From the NCBI GenBank assembly GCA_038025085.1, contig CM076154.1, forward strand, positions 30,310,501 through 30,374,500: 64,000 bases of DNA, read 5' to 3'. Below the pieces are notes generated by a model that saw nothing but the letters and a program-made list of their open reading frames with translations, did no database searches and was not told the DNA's origin. Of the stretch, positions 46,523 through 57,589 are shown in pieces. Numbering within the stretch: the first letter of the stretch is position 1; the number at the start of each line of letters is the position of its first letter. Origin of the DNA: Tetragonia tetragonoides. Lineage: Eukaryota; Streptophyta; Magnoliopsida; Caryophyllales; Aizoaceae. Made by a program: the position numbers and the translations under genes.

Positions 46523-48144
46523 TTTAGAAGGCTGTACAGACCAGACCAAACTTGGCCAAGGTTGTTCATTTTAATCTCTTAAGAGCAACAAGGCAAGCAA
46601 TGAATCGATGCTTTAGTAAAGCTACAGGATTCCGGACAATAGAAATCCCAAGGAATTTTCACCAGGTTTTTTGTCGAATTGTGTATCTGGTGGAGTATGA
46701 CAGTTGTTGAGTTGTTAGGTCTAAACCAGGCCTTGCAGCTCTGGTTTGAGGTCAGAGATCTTCTGAACCCAGCTGCAGCTTACTAAGAGGTGTAGACCTC
46801 TCACATATCCTTATTTCTAATATAGTAGGTATTCACCTACGCACATCAATTTAGCATACTAGCTAAGTGTCATTTGTTGATGCAGAAGAGACGCTTTGCA
46901 CAAACCCCAAAATAACATTTTCCTTATTAGATTCTATGTCCCTTTGTCTTACAGTTAATGTACCTTTGATATATATAACATGTACCTTTGACAGATAAAT
47001 CCTGTACCTTTGACATAGATAACATGTACCTTTGACTTATCGTTAATGTACCTTTGATATGTATAACACATACCTTTGTCTTACAGCCGTCCTCACATCT
47101 CTATTCCTATAACCCATCTTTTAAAATAACCTCTGAAACCATATAAAACAGATGAAACAGGAGCGAGATGGTTCATTGACTTATTCTGCAATTCTGTTTA
47201 TAATCACTTACAAACCAAACCCTACACTCTCAACATCTAACAGCAACAATGTCCAGTGAAAGCGCGTCTATTAGGCTAAGAAAAATTACCTGAACCTTGC
47301 CAGTGTTTATACCAACTGCGAGATGGTGTTCCCCATAGAGCCCATCCTACTGAACAAACGCTGTCATCGATTCAAGTCACTTAACATAGTCACCTGCAGA
47401 TACATACATATTGCACCAATAAAGGCAACAGATAACATCAGCACAAGAATACTCCGTACAAGTGAACCATTCAAAAAGCAGCTGCATTTGATTTGAGCAC
47501 AACATAGCAAGCACTAACCAGAAATATATCCCACACAACCTTATCCAACTATTAGGCATAAGTACACCAAAATAACACCATTGGTACACTAAAATTACAC
47601 CTTTCTCCATTTGTTCACCATTATCGACTTACATGTTCATGTGCTCACCAGAAGCCAGCTCCATATCCTCTGCTCCACCACAAGAGTAATAATTTAGTCA
47701 ACTTCAAACACTCACAAAACCTCAGTAAAACAAATTACATTTGCGAAATTAAAAGCTAAATAACCAAAAATTTGTCCCTGAAATCAACCAACTAAACAAA
47801 AAATTACACACGAAATTGAAATTTCAGAAGAGAAATAACCTAATTATCAAGCTACGAAATTGAAATTTACGTCAAAAAGTACCTTGAAATTCCCAAATTC
47901 AAAGATTTAATCTTCCAAAATATCCAGATCGAGATTATTGTCGGCCATTTAATGGTTTCGGAGGGCCGTGCATGTGGTCCATTTGAATCTCGCACGATGA
48001 AGGAGCTCAAAGTTGCCATTATTGGCGGTTTCAGAGATAGAGGGAGAAAGAGAGAGCAGAGTTATCGTTATGCTCGAATCGAACGCCGGGAAGAGAGAGA
48101 GAGTCTGGAGAGAGAAGAAGACGAGAGCTTGATGGTCATCCATG
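46523..48144. other. Pack-MULE right interior, with GTACCTTTG cluster 4
   Basis: 46935-47085 contains about seven GTACCTTTG units in the spelling TAATGTACCTTTGATATATA and CATGTACCTTTGAC. 47100-47950 is AT-rich with no supported gene; 47950-48144 is the GA-rich inner part of the right inverted repeat. Confidence 0.5.
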
Positions 48145-48374
48145 GAGAAGAGAGAGAGTAATCCAGGAGAAAGAGAGAATGGCTGCGGGAGTGAAGGACT
48201 ATTGGATGATTTTATATTTTCACACGAAAGGACAATTATGCCCTTACCTTTTAATTAATGACGCGCGTGTCTAAGGCGCTTTGAAACAGATCTGGGTCGT
48301 CCAATTTTGAATCCTATGGTCATTATTTGCTCTCACGCTCTCACTATAAAACTGATCTCACCTGATCCCGATCC
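48145..48374. repeat. right terminal inverted repeat of the Pack-MULE
   Basis: Inverse of 39518-39750; ends ...CACCTGATCCCGATCC at 48374, followed by the target duplication TGCAATCTAA. Confidence 0.85.
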
Positions 48375-48384
48375 TGCAATCTAA

Positions 48385-49349
48385 TATATATATATATATA
48401 TAGGGGAGGTTCCTATAAAACCCGAGAATCATGAAAACTCGTTTTTACCTTGCCAGCACGCGCATCGCCGAGGTCGCCTCTGACCGGCAACCACCATGCC
48501 CACTCCCAAGGCAACTCCCACACTCTCTCTCCTCCCCTAGAATCACTTTGCTGCTGAGATAAAGGGTAAATCTTGGCCCATGGCCAATTCGTTTGATTTT
48601 TGGCCAAATAAAACAATCTTGACCAATTTATTGATTCCCCAATTTAATGGTTTTGTTGTTATGTAGTTCAAAAATTCCATGAATACTGAGCTTGTTTTGT
48701 CGTTAATGGTGATTGAAATGATTTGAGCCAGCACAGGAAAGGGCCTCACTATTTGGGTAAAAGAATGGGCATGTCCCTTGATTTGGAAAATATCATGGGG
48801 TTTGCCGCCAGCGTAGCATCTAACTGTCAGATTTGTGCGTTTCATTTTCCTTTTAATCATGACCGTCTATTTGCACATCCAACGGCTATAGTCAGTTCTC
48901 GTAGTTCACATACAATTAGCTATTCTCTTATATATATATATGTGTGTGTGTGTAAGACCGCAAATTACCTGTCAAATTATTTTGCAGCAACAAGTTTGAG
49001 ATAAGGAATTAGCTTAATATCTCTTGTAAGCCCTAAGCCCCAAGCCCCATTGACCTTTTATGTCTTCCATCCACATCAATTAACCATACTAATTTTGTTT
49101 TTGTATTTTATCTAATGCTTGGAAGGTTTTATCAGATGACTTTTGACGGTCTTGATTATTGCAACTAGGTTTTCACTTAGGAGTACATCAGATCATAGAG
49201 GTGATTTTCTTGATAAGAATATGTCTATATCAATTGCAAAATGAGGTTAAACGTAAACTTAAAAAAAAATAAATCAGCAGTGTTATGTCATATTAAGAAA
49301 TTTCCCAATGTTCAATTCATGAGTAAGAAGCTTTCCTAATACTGAAAGC
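48385..49349. other. (TA)n-bounded segment and empty L1 target-site paralogue
   Basis: 48383-48402 and 48929-48953 are (TA)n/(TG)n tracts bounding a gene-free piece (AGGGGAGGTTCCTATAAAAC on the left, TCCAACGGCTATAGTCAGTTC on the right) of unknown type. 48965-49180 is paralogous to the flanks of the L1 copy at 35673-37661; CAATTAACCATACTAATTTT is uninterrupted here at about 49077-49096. Confidence 0.55.
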
Positions 49350-49357
49350 ATTATAAC

Positions 49358-49782
49358 TAGGGCTGTTCATAAATGATCCGATTCGATGATCCGATCCGTG
49401 ATCCGGGCGATCCGATCCGTAAAAGCGGATACCCGATCCATTTTTTCGGATCGGATATCCGATCCGGTACATAACCTCGAATTTCGGATACGGATACGGA
49501 TCGCTATTTTAGTATTTCGGATATCCGAAATATCCATTTTGCTTTCTTTTTTTTTTTTTTTTAAGAGTTAAGACAGTTAAACATAAAATTCTGCATTTTT
49601 TTTTAAAAAAAAAACAATGAAAAATCATTAAAAGTTGATTTTTTTGAAAAACGGATCGGATCATGGATATCGGGCATCCGATCCGAAAAATCGGATATCC
49701 GACATACCGGATATCCGGTGAACTTCGGATCGGATACGGATCGCATTTTGCCCGATCCGTTATCCGGTAATGAACAGCCCTA
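49358..49782. mobile_element. hAT-type MITE with GGATCGGATATCCGATCC interior, 425 bp
   Basis: Ends TAGGGCTGTTCAT and, inverted, ATGAACAGCCCTA with perfect 8-bp flanks ATTATAAC (49350-49357 and 49783-49790). The interior consists of many GATCCG/CGGATC and GGATATCC words, themselves palindromic, on both arms, with a T-rich centre. It has no coding capacity. Confidence 0.92.
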
Positions 49783-49790
49783 ATTATAAC

Positions 49791-50192
49791 ATCAAAATGA
49801 TGAGACCGGAGATGGGATATATTGAGGTTGAACATGAAAACCGAAGATTAGTAGTATTGAATAAGAAAGCCACCCAATTCGAACTAGTTTTGCAACTCGA
49901 TTTTAGTATTTTAACATCAAATTGATAAGACCAGTCATCATCAATTTCAAGTTTTCTTTTTAATAGGATTGAAGATCATATTGCACCAACAATAACAACA
50001 TTGTGATCCCATGTTAAAATGAAAATGTACATAAAAATCAAATGCTTTTTTTGGTTGCCCTTCCCACAACTCACCCATCTTTATTTACACGAGAATATAC
50101 AAAAAAAAAAATCTTTTTTTTTTACTTATGAGGACCTATTTCCCCTCACACCCCCCAAAACTTGCTTCTATTGAGATGTGACATGCCTATGG
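49791..50192. other. upstream region of the O-methyltransferase gene
   Basis: AT-rich sequence without ORF or repeat; contains the distal promoter of the 50308 gene. No specific element could be assigned beyond the TATA box. Confidence 0.45.
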
Positions 50193-50200
50193 TATATAAA
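50193..50200 (+). promoter_or_regulatory. TATA box of the O-methyltransferase gene
   Basis: TATATAAA in GGTATATAAAGC, about 110 bases before the start codon, leaving a leader of roughly 75-80 bases. Spacing is normal for a plant gene. Confidence 0.7.
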
Positions 50201-50307
50201 GCTAAAGTTTTCAATTGCTATTTTTGTTAATAATCACTAATTGATGTACCTTGCCTATATGTGGCCTAACTCTTTTGGCTGTACACGATTCACCGTGCAT
50301 ATATTAG

Positions 50308-52001
50308 ATGGATAAGATGTTTTGTGCTCCAAACATGGATCCACTTGCCTTAAACACTGAGAACGCAACAGAGTTGCTTCATGCCCATACTCACATATGG
50401 AACCATGTTTTTAGTTACTTAAACTCCATGGCCTTAAAATGTGCAATTGAGCTAGGCATCCCAGATGCCATTCAAAAACATGGCAAACCCATGACACTTG
50501 TTGACCTTGCCAGTGCACTTCAAATCCATCCAACAAAGGTTTGTTCACTTCATCGCTTAATGCGCCTTCTTTTGGACTCCAATTTCTTCTCCACGGAGAA
50601 ATCTTCGAATGGAGACATCGAGTTTGATCTCACCTTAAGCTCCCAACTCCTTGTAAAGGATCACTCCCTCACTCATGCTCCATTCGTTCATTTACTACTC
50701 GATCCAATTCTCATCAACCCAGCTCATCACTTTGGAACTTGGTTCAAAAATGACGACCAATGTCCTTTCAATATTGCTCATGGAAGGAACATATGGGAGC
50801 ATGCAAATCTCATAAAGGAATTTAATCAGGATTTTAACCAAGCTATGGCAAGCGATGCACAGTTTATTGCTACCTTGTTGGTAAGTAATAATGAGTGTAA
50901 GGGCTTATTTGAAGGAATTGAATCCTTGGTTGATGTTGGTGGTGGTAGCGGAACATTCGCTAAAGCCGTTGCCAAGGCGTACCCTGGGTTAAATTATACT
51001 GTGTTTGATCTACCACATGTGGTGGAGGGTCAAGAGAATGAGCACAACTTGGTGTATGTTGGAGGTGACATGTTCCAGACAATCCCTAATGCTGACGTTG
51101 TCTTACTCAAGGTAATTAGATTAAAGGCAACCATGCATAATCTCAAGTACATTCTAATTTATTAAATGCAATGCACCATGATTATGTTCGATCGGGACAA
51201 AATACGATAATTGCATGAGTCATAGTTGTACGGTTCCATTGAAATCAAGATATGTACGAGTAGTTAGGCCTATCATCTTCTAAGGGCATGTTCTTTGGAT
51301 TTGCTTTCCAAATTTTTCCAGTTTCGTGTCTAATTTACTCTAACTTATCCCTGTTTTTACCAGTTTTCAGTTACAAAATCTAATTTCTTTCAATTTTTTC
51401 CAATTTTTCTCAATTTAATACATTGTGCTAAAATTTTCATTCAACTTTGAGGAATAATTAACAAGAAACTTATCCACTTGAGACAAGATAGCATTAATGA
51501 CATAATAGCTCGCTATATATCTTACTTTAATCATGAAATTAGAAACATTAGTAATTGATATGATGAATGGTTTTCAATATGTAATTGACATGCATGTAAT
51601 CAATTTTGAAATTCCATTATTGATGTTTTGTGGATATCGAGTCTTAATTCCAATTTATAAGAGTTAACCGAGTTAAACAACACATATTGCAGATGATCTT
51701 ACATGATTGGAGTGACGATGAACGCGTAAAAATACTTGAAAGATGTAAAAAAGCTATTCCAAGCAAAGAGAAAGGAGGAAAGATTATTATCATTGACATG
51801 GTAGTGGAGAGCCATCAAAACAATTGTGTAAAGCATAACAATTTAGACCTTTTACTTGACATGTTAATGATGTTGGTTACTAGTGGAGGGAAAGAAAGGA
51901 CTGAAGATGAATGGAAATTGCTCTTTGAAAATGCTGGGTTTCATGACTACAAGATGTTTTCTGTACTAGGGTCAAGGTTTGTCAGTGAAGTATATCCTTG
52001 A
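50308..52001 (+). CDS. SAM-dependent plant O-methyltransferase (class II, COMT-like family), two exons, 370 aa
   Basis: Cytosolic enzyme that methylates a hydroxyl of a small phenolic or alkaloid acceptor using S-adenosylmethionine. Exon 1 is 50308-51111 (268 codons), a phase-0 GT-AG intron 51112-51692, exon 2 51693-52001. Residues about 25-120 form the N-terminal dimerisation helices (WNHVFSYLNSMALKCAIELG); LVDVGGGSGTFAKAVAKAYP at 207-226 is the SAM-binding loop; FDLPHVV follows at 233-239; ILHDWSDDE at 270-278 carries the catalytic His272; KERTEDEW at 336-343 and the ENAGF motif at 347-351 complete the fold. The intron just before ILHDW is the usual place in this family, and length is typical. 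The start has upstream TATA and a purine at -3; Met4 and Met10 are alternatives. The closest named relatives by flavour are resveratrol/orcinol/norcoclaurine-type OMTs; the substrate cannot be read from sequence. It looks intact although surrounded by transposons. Confidence 0.92.
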
Positions 52002-52149
52002 TAAGTTTCTGACCAATAGTAAAGAATAAGATATAAAAATAAATAACTGTAATTATTGTCGATTAACAATATATTACACATCTTTCATATTCTATCTCCC
52101 TGTTTTATGTCACGCTATAAATCTATGAATAATGGTTCTCGTAGTAATA
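52002..52149 (+). terminator. 3' flank of the O-methyltransferase gene
   Basis: Within 50 bases of the stop codon there are AATAAG and AATAAATAA words, plausible polyadenylation signals (about 52023 and 52041). The LINE block starts about 150 bases downstream. Confidence 0.4.
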
Positions 52150-53985
52150 TTCTCCAGGATATTCCCTGCTGCATTAGTTCAGAGGATAATGAATCTCTTA
52201 TTGCCCTATTACTGCCCTAGAAATTCAAAATGCAGTATTTCAAAGTGATGCGTATAAAGCACCCGGGCCTGATGGGTTTGGCGCTCACTTTTATCAGAAG
52301 TATTGGCACATTTTAAGTAAAGACTTAATAGCGGGCATTCAAGATTTTTTCGGAATGGTAACCTGCTTCGTGTCGTTAACCATACATTTATCACCTTAGT
52401 TTCCAAAGTAGACCAACCTGAAATAACTAGTCATTATATGCCAATTAGTCTTTGCAATGTCCTATATAAAATCATCGCTAAAATCTTAGTTAACCGTCTT
52501 TACACTATCTTAACAAAAAGTATTAGTCCTTTGCAAGGAGCCTTTGTCCCTAAGCGAGCTATTCAGGACAATATATTGCTTACACATGAAATTTTAAATG
52601 TTTTCAGAAAATCTACTAGTAAGAAAGGTTGGATGGCCATTAAGCTAGATATGAAAAAGACCTATGATCGTATAGAATGGGACTTCCTCTTCGAACTTCT
52701 GGAAAGTTAAGATTCCACCAAGTGTGGATACAATGGATTAAACAATGTGTTTCTTCAGTTTCTTATTCGTTATTAATTAATAATGTGTCGACAAGGAGAC
52801 CCTCTTTCGCCCTATCTGTTTATTTTATGCATGGAAGTCCTTGATAAGAGGCTAGTAGAAGCAACATATCAGGCTCGAAGCGACTTAGGTATTCGCATTG
52901 CTACTAATGCGCCGCTAATTCCTGGGTTATTTTTTGCTGATGATTGTCTGCTATTCTGTAAGGCTTCACGAAATGCTTGTCAAAAGATACATAACATTTT
53001 GCAGCAATTTAGTAAGGACTCTGGTCAATTAGTTAATTATCATAAGTCGTCTATTACGTTCTCCGAACGAGTTATGCAACAGACAAAGCAAATGGTTGCA
53101 GCTGAATTAAATATTCCGCAAAGGGCACATTTAGGTAAGTCTTAGGGTGCTATTTCGATATAGATCGAATTAATAAAGACACTTTTAGGCCAATTGTTGA
53201 TAAGTCTCACAATAGAATGCAAAAGTGGAAAGCTAATACGCTCTCAAAAGTCGAGCATACTGTGTTAATACAAAGTAATTTAGAGGTTATGCCTGCGCAC
53301 GCTATGCAATATTTTGAACTCCCAGTCTCTGTGACTAATGAGTTGGACTCTATTAGCCAAAAATTCTTTTGGAAAAATTCCAATTCTGACAATGGTTTTC
53401 CTATGGTTAGTTGGGATAAGATTTGCCGAACTAAATCTGAAGGTGGCGTAGGTTTAAGGCAACCTAGGGACATTAATTAAGCGTTTATTTTGAAACTTGA
53501 CTGGAAATTGTTAACACAACTTGATAACATTTGGGTTAAGGCTGTTTTTAATAAATATCTGCAATATAATAATTTTTTAGTTGTAAACCACGGTTTACAG
53601 ATTCTTGGATGTGGCGGAAAATTTTAGCACACCATCTGCTACTTAGAAAAGTTGTTCGTTTGAAAGTTGGTTTTGGCCAACACATAAGTTTTTGGTTCGA
53701 TAATTGGTGCTTGGACAAAAGCATAGCCAAATACTTACAATTGTCCAATGATCAAGTTAGAAATGCTGAGCTACGAGTTTCAGATGTTATTACAGACGAT
53801 AAAACATGGGATATCGATAAATTACAACAGTTAGTTCCTACAGAGTTGATCCATATCATTAGGGCTATTCCATTTCCTAGTCATGCTCTCACTCATAGTT
53901 ATGTCTGTGGATTATCTAGTAATGGTGACTTCTCAACTAAGTCTGCCACTCGTTTAGCACATAATATTAGATATGGTGAGAAAGA
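52150..53985 (+). pseudogene. L1 LINE ORF2 fragment: reverse transcriptase and downstream region
   Basis: RT motifs are visible in order across three frames: AYKAPGPDGFGAHFYQKYW, ISLCNVLYKIIAKILVNRL, AFVPKRAIQDNILLTHE, AIKLDMKKTYDRIEWDFL, CRQGDPLSPYLFILCMEVL and GLFFADDCLLF (catalytic FADD intact), then SQKFFWKN..VSWDKICRTKSEGGVGL and the FWFDNWCLDKS region. Stops and frameshifts at about 52710, 52780, 53145 and 53480 inactivate it. The endonuclease part is missing at the left and the fragment ends at about 53985, where ORF1 sequence begins directly. Confidence 0.88.
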
Positions 53986-56521
53986 AGTTTAGGATTACAA
54001 GACGTTTTCGTCCCTTGGAAATTGAGGGGTGGCAAGAGTTTTCGCTTCGCCTTTGTCAAATTCAAACATCCTGCTAAAGCACAGAGAGCCATTCCTGGCA
54101 TGAATGGAAGAAAATACGAAGGGGCGTGGCTAAGGGTGCAACTAGCCAAATTTGAACGTTAAAGTGGAAAAGCAACTCAACCAGAACGGAGTATAACTCA
54201 ACCACAAACTCAGTCAGCAACTAGAAAGGAGAAACCTCCATAGGAATACAGAGAGAATCACCGCGAAGCTGAAGGCGGAGAATTAAATAAAGGTTCTAAA
54301 AATGTTGAAGAGCCATTGGTAGAAAATCAGGGAGAGAAGCCATCCATGGAAATAAACTTCAGAATTGGAAAAATAAAAGATTAGAATTCATGGCAAAGGC
54401 ACAGAAGCAAGATGAGGACTTTGAGTTAAGTAACATGACTTTTGGCGAGGATGTTCAGAAGTCTAGGGAAGACATACAATTCTTAAAAGAGAACGGACAA
54501 TTAGTTGCGCTGATAAAAGGATTAGAATGCGAAAGCAACCTGGAATGGCTTGAAAGGAGCTTGGTGGGTATATGCATTAATGAACTTCCAACTAGAGACG
54601 TGGAGAAGGAGATGATGGCAGAGACAGTACAGAGGGTAAGAATCAGCCCAATGGGAGGTATGATGCATCTTATAACTTTTGATTCGAAAGATGATCTACA
54701 AAAAATACTAAATGAAAAGAGAGAGTGGATTGGAAAGTGGTATCAACAGATCAAGCAGTGGTGCGAGTTCGAGACGACAAGATGGAGAGGTATGTGGATT
54801 TCAATCTACGGGCTCCCACTAAATGGGTGGTCTGAAGAAAACATGAAAAAAATAGGGAATATTTGGGGGAAAGTGGTTGCCTACGACAAGAATTCTATTG
54901 ATCTAGATACTTTTGAGAGGTGCAGAGTCCTTGTAATCACTGACTATATTTTCAAAATCACTGGCAATTTGATTTTTGAGCTTAATAAAAAACACCATAG
55001 AGTTTCAGTAATAGAAGAGTTCTTTGATCCATATGAAGAGGATGAATCCTCAGTATCAAAACGACGAATTGAATCCAAATTCAGTTGTCAATGAGATTGT
55101 AAATATCCAAGAGTGAGGGAATGATAAAGCATCACGATCATTGAGCTATCAAGAAGTCGAAGGGAACATCCATGAACATGAGGATGAAATGAAGGTACAC
55201 AGATTGAAACCGATGAGGTTAGCAGGAACACAGATGATGTCAGGTGCATCACAAAGGAAAATTTGAATCTAGCAGAGAAAGAAGTTCATTCAATGGATAT
55301 GCAGTCCCAACACATAGGGGACACAGACATTAATTGGCAGACTCAAGAAGTGCAAGAGATAGTGATTAATGGTGTTGATGATGGTTCAGAGCCCAATAAT
55401 GAAAAGGAGTTGGCAGGAAAAAATAATGAGACAATCGTTAATGGGGTGGTCTCCATAAAATCATTCCCGGACTTGGTGACAAAGAGTCAAGTTGGAGAGT
55501 CAGAACCTAATGACAATCAGGTCCAAATTGAAGTGAGCTCGAAAGAAGACAGTGTTGAATCTGTTAGTAAATCAGAATTGGGGCCTTCATTTCCTATAGG
55601 CTATGAAGATGACATCCTCCTTGCAATTATAGTAGCCCATCATAGGAAAAAGAAAGATAAAAGAAAGAGAAGGGAAGAACTACAAAGAGCTTTGGTTATG
55701 GGTAGAGTATCTGAGATGAGAGAAGCTCCTATATTCATGGGCCAAAGAGTATCTGCTGAAAGCAGGTCCGACCACAATGACAATGATCAACTCCAGCTTG
55801 AATCTAATGGCCCATTCGGGATTCTTGGTTTTGCGAAAATAATGGGCATGTCATATCCTGAGACCGATAAAAATATGGTGACAAGAATTAAGAAAATAAT
55901 GAGAGAAGAAGAGGAGGAATGAGAGAAGGCGAAAGAAGAATAGCCCAACTCGAGCACCATAGAAGTCAAAGGGATAACTAATTGTTGCAAATGAAGATGT
56001 TAACTTGGAACATTAGAGGCCTCAATGGGAGGGAGAAAAAATCTGATGTTAGAAAACTGATTAACAAGCACAATCCAGGGTTGGTGACTATACAGGAAAC
56101 AAAGTACGAAGAAATCACTGAAAGGGAGCTAGCAAAAGTGTGGAAAAAGGAAAGTCTCCTCTGGAGATTTGCACCATCTCGGGGGAAATCTGGTGGGATT
56201 TTAATCATATGGAGGAGATCGTTTTTTGAAGTAAATGCAGAGGTAATTGCAACAAATTGGGTGGCGCTGAATGGAAAAATCAAAGAGAAAGATCTTAAAT
56301 GTACTATCGTCTCCGTTTATGCTCCCACATATGTTAATGAAAGGGCGGGTATTTGGGCTGAGCTGGAGGAAGAATGGCATCGTAGCAATGTACCGTGGTT
56401 AATCATGGAAGAATTCAATGAGGTGATAAGAGTGGAGGAAAGATCCAGTAAGAAAATCAACACAAAAGGAGTCGAGGACTTCAAAGCATTTGTGACGAGC
56501 ACACAATTACTGGAGAAAGAA
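53986..56521 (+). pseudogene. L1 LINE unit 1: ORF1 (RRM, DUF4283-like) plus ORF2 endonuclease
   Basis: 53990-54164 encodes the end of an RNA-recognition motif (DVFVPWKLRGGKSFRFAFVKF, MNGRKYEGAWLRVQLAKFER) then a stop. 54390-55094 is a DUF4283-like gag-type domain (NGQLVALIKGLECESNLEWL, WCEFETTRWRGMWISIYGLP), closed by a one-base insertion relative to unit 2. 55263-55922 is an acidic hydrophilic linker. 55982-56521 is the start of an apurinic-type endonuclease: TWNIRGLNGREKK, VTIQETKY, IVSVYAP and LIMEEFNEV, where the usual GDFNEV catalytic box has lost its Asp. ORF1 with an N-terminal RRM is a known type of plant L1 (the beet BNR family is an example). The endonuclease stops abruptly at 56521 where unit 2 begins. 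Confidence 0.85.
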
Positions 56522-57589
56522 TTGAACGTTAAAGCACATAGAGCCATTCGTGACATGAATGGAAGAAAATACGAAGGGGCGTGGCTAAGGGTGCAACTAG
56601 CCAAATTTGAACGTTAAAGTGGAAAAGCAACTCAACCGGAACGGAGTATAACTCAATCACAAACTCAGTCAGCAACTAGAAAGGAGAAACCTCCATAGGA
56701 AGACAGAGAGAATCATCGCGAAGCTGAAGGCGGAGAATTGAATAAAGGTTCTGAAAATGTTGAAGAGCCATTGGTAGAAAATCAGGGAGAGAAGCCATCC
56801 ATGGAAATAAACTTCAAAATTGGGAAAAAAAGATTAGAATTCATGGCAAAGGCACAGGAGCAAGATGAGGACTTTGAGTTAAGTAACATGACTTTTGGCG
56901 AGGATGTTCAGAAGTCTAGGGAAGACATACAATTCTTAAAAGAGGACGGACAATTAGTTGCGCTGATAAAAGGAACAGAATGCGAAAGCAACCTGGAATG
57001 GCTTGAAAGGAGCTTGGTGGGTATAGGCATTAATGAACTTCCAGCTAGAGACGCGGAGAAGGAGATGATGGCAGAGACAGTTCAGGGGGTTAGAATTCGC
57101 CCAATGGGAGGTATGATGCATCTTATAACTTTTGATTCAAAAGATGATCTACAAAAAATACTAAATGAAAGGAGAGACTGGATTGGGAAGTGGTATCAAC
57201 AGACCAAGCAGTGGTGCGAGTTCGAGACGACAAGATGGAGAGGTACGTGGATTTCAATCTACGGGCTCCCACTAAACGGGTGGTCTGAAGAAAACATGAA
57301 AAAATTAGGAAATATTTGGGGGAAAGTGGTTGTCTACGATAAGGATTCTGTTAATCTAGATACTTTCGAGAGGTGCAGAGTACTTGTAATCAATGACTAT
57401 ATGTTTAAAATCACTGGCAATTTGATTTTTGAGCTTAATCAAAAACACCACAGAGTTTCAGTAAAAGAAGAGGTCTTTGATCCATATGAAGAGCATGAAT
57501 CCTCAGTATCAAGCGAAGAATTGAATCCAAATTCATTTGCCAATGAGATTGTAAATAAACAAGAGGGAGGGCATGATAAAGCATCACGG
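56522..57589 (+). pseudogene. L1 LINE unit 2: duplicated ORF1, interrupted by an LTR element
   Basis: Near-identical to 54065-55130: end of the RRM (MNGRKYEGAWLRVQLAKFER then TAA), the same second stop after RKEKPP, and the DUF4283-like domain (56738 onward, VALIKGTECESNLEWLERSL, TTRWRGTWISIYGLPLNG). The frame runs on further than in unit 1 (SSEELNPNSFANEIV) and is then cut at 57589 by the LTR that begins TGTAAGG. The offset between units is about 2455 bases. Confidence 0.85.

Larger units (their letters stand above)
39518..48374. mobile_element. Pack-MULE: 8.9-kb non-autonomous Mutator-like element with captured genes
   Basis: The left end (GGATTGGGCTCAAATGAGAG..., through CACGCGCGTCATT and TTGTC.TTTCG) and the reverse complement of the right end (GGATCGGGATCAGGTGAGAT..., CACGCGCGTCATT, TTGTCCTTTCG) form inverted repeats traceable for at least 200 bases and fading into matched CT-rich text. 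The flanks TGTAATCTAA (39508-39517) and TGCAATCTAA (48375-48384) match at nine of ten positions, the 8-11 base duplication expected of Mutator. No MURA-type transposase is visible. The inside carries MLH1 3' exons, an L1 RT remnant, two tRNA-like sequences and four GTACCTTTG repeat clusters. The ends have diverged from each other, so the insertion is not recent. Confidence 0.85.
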
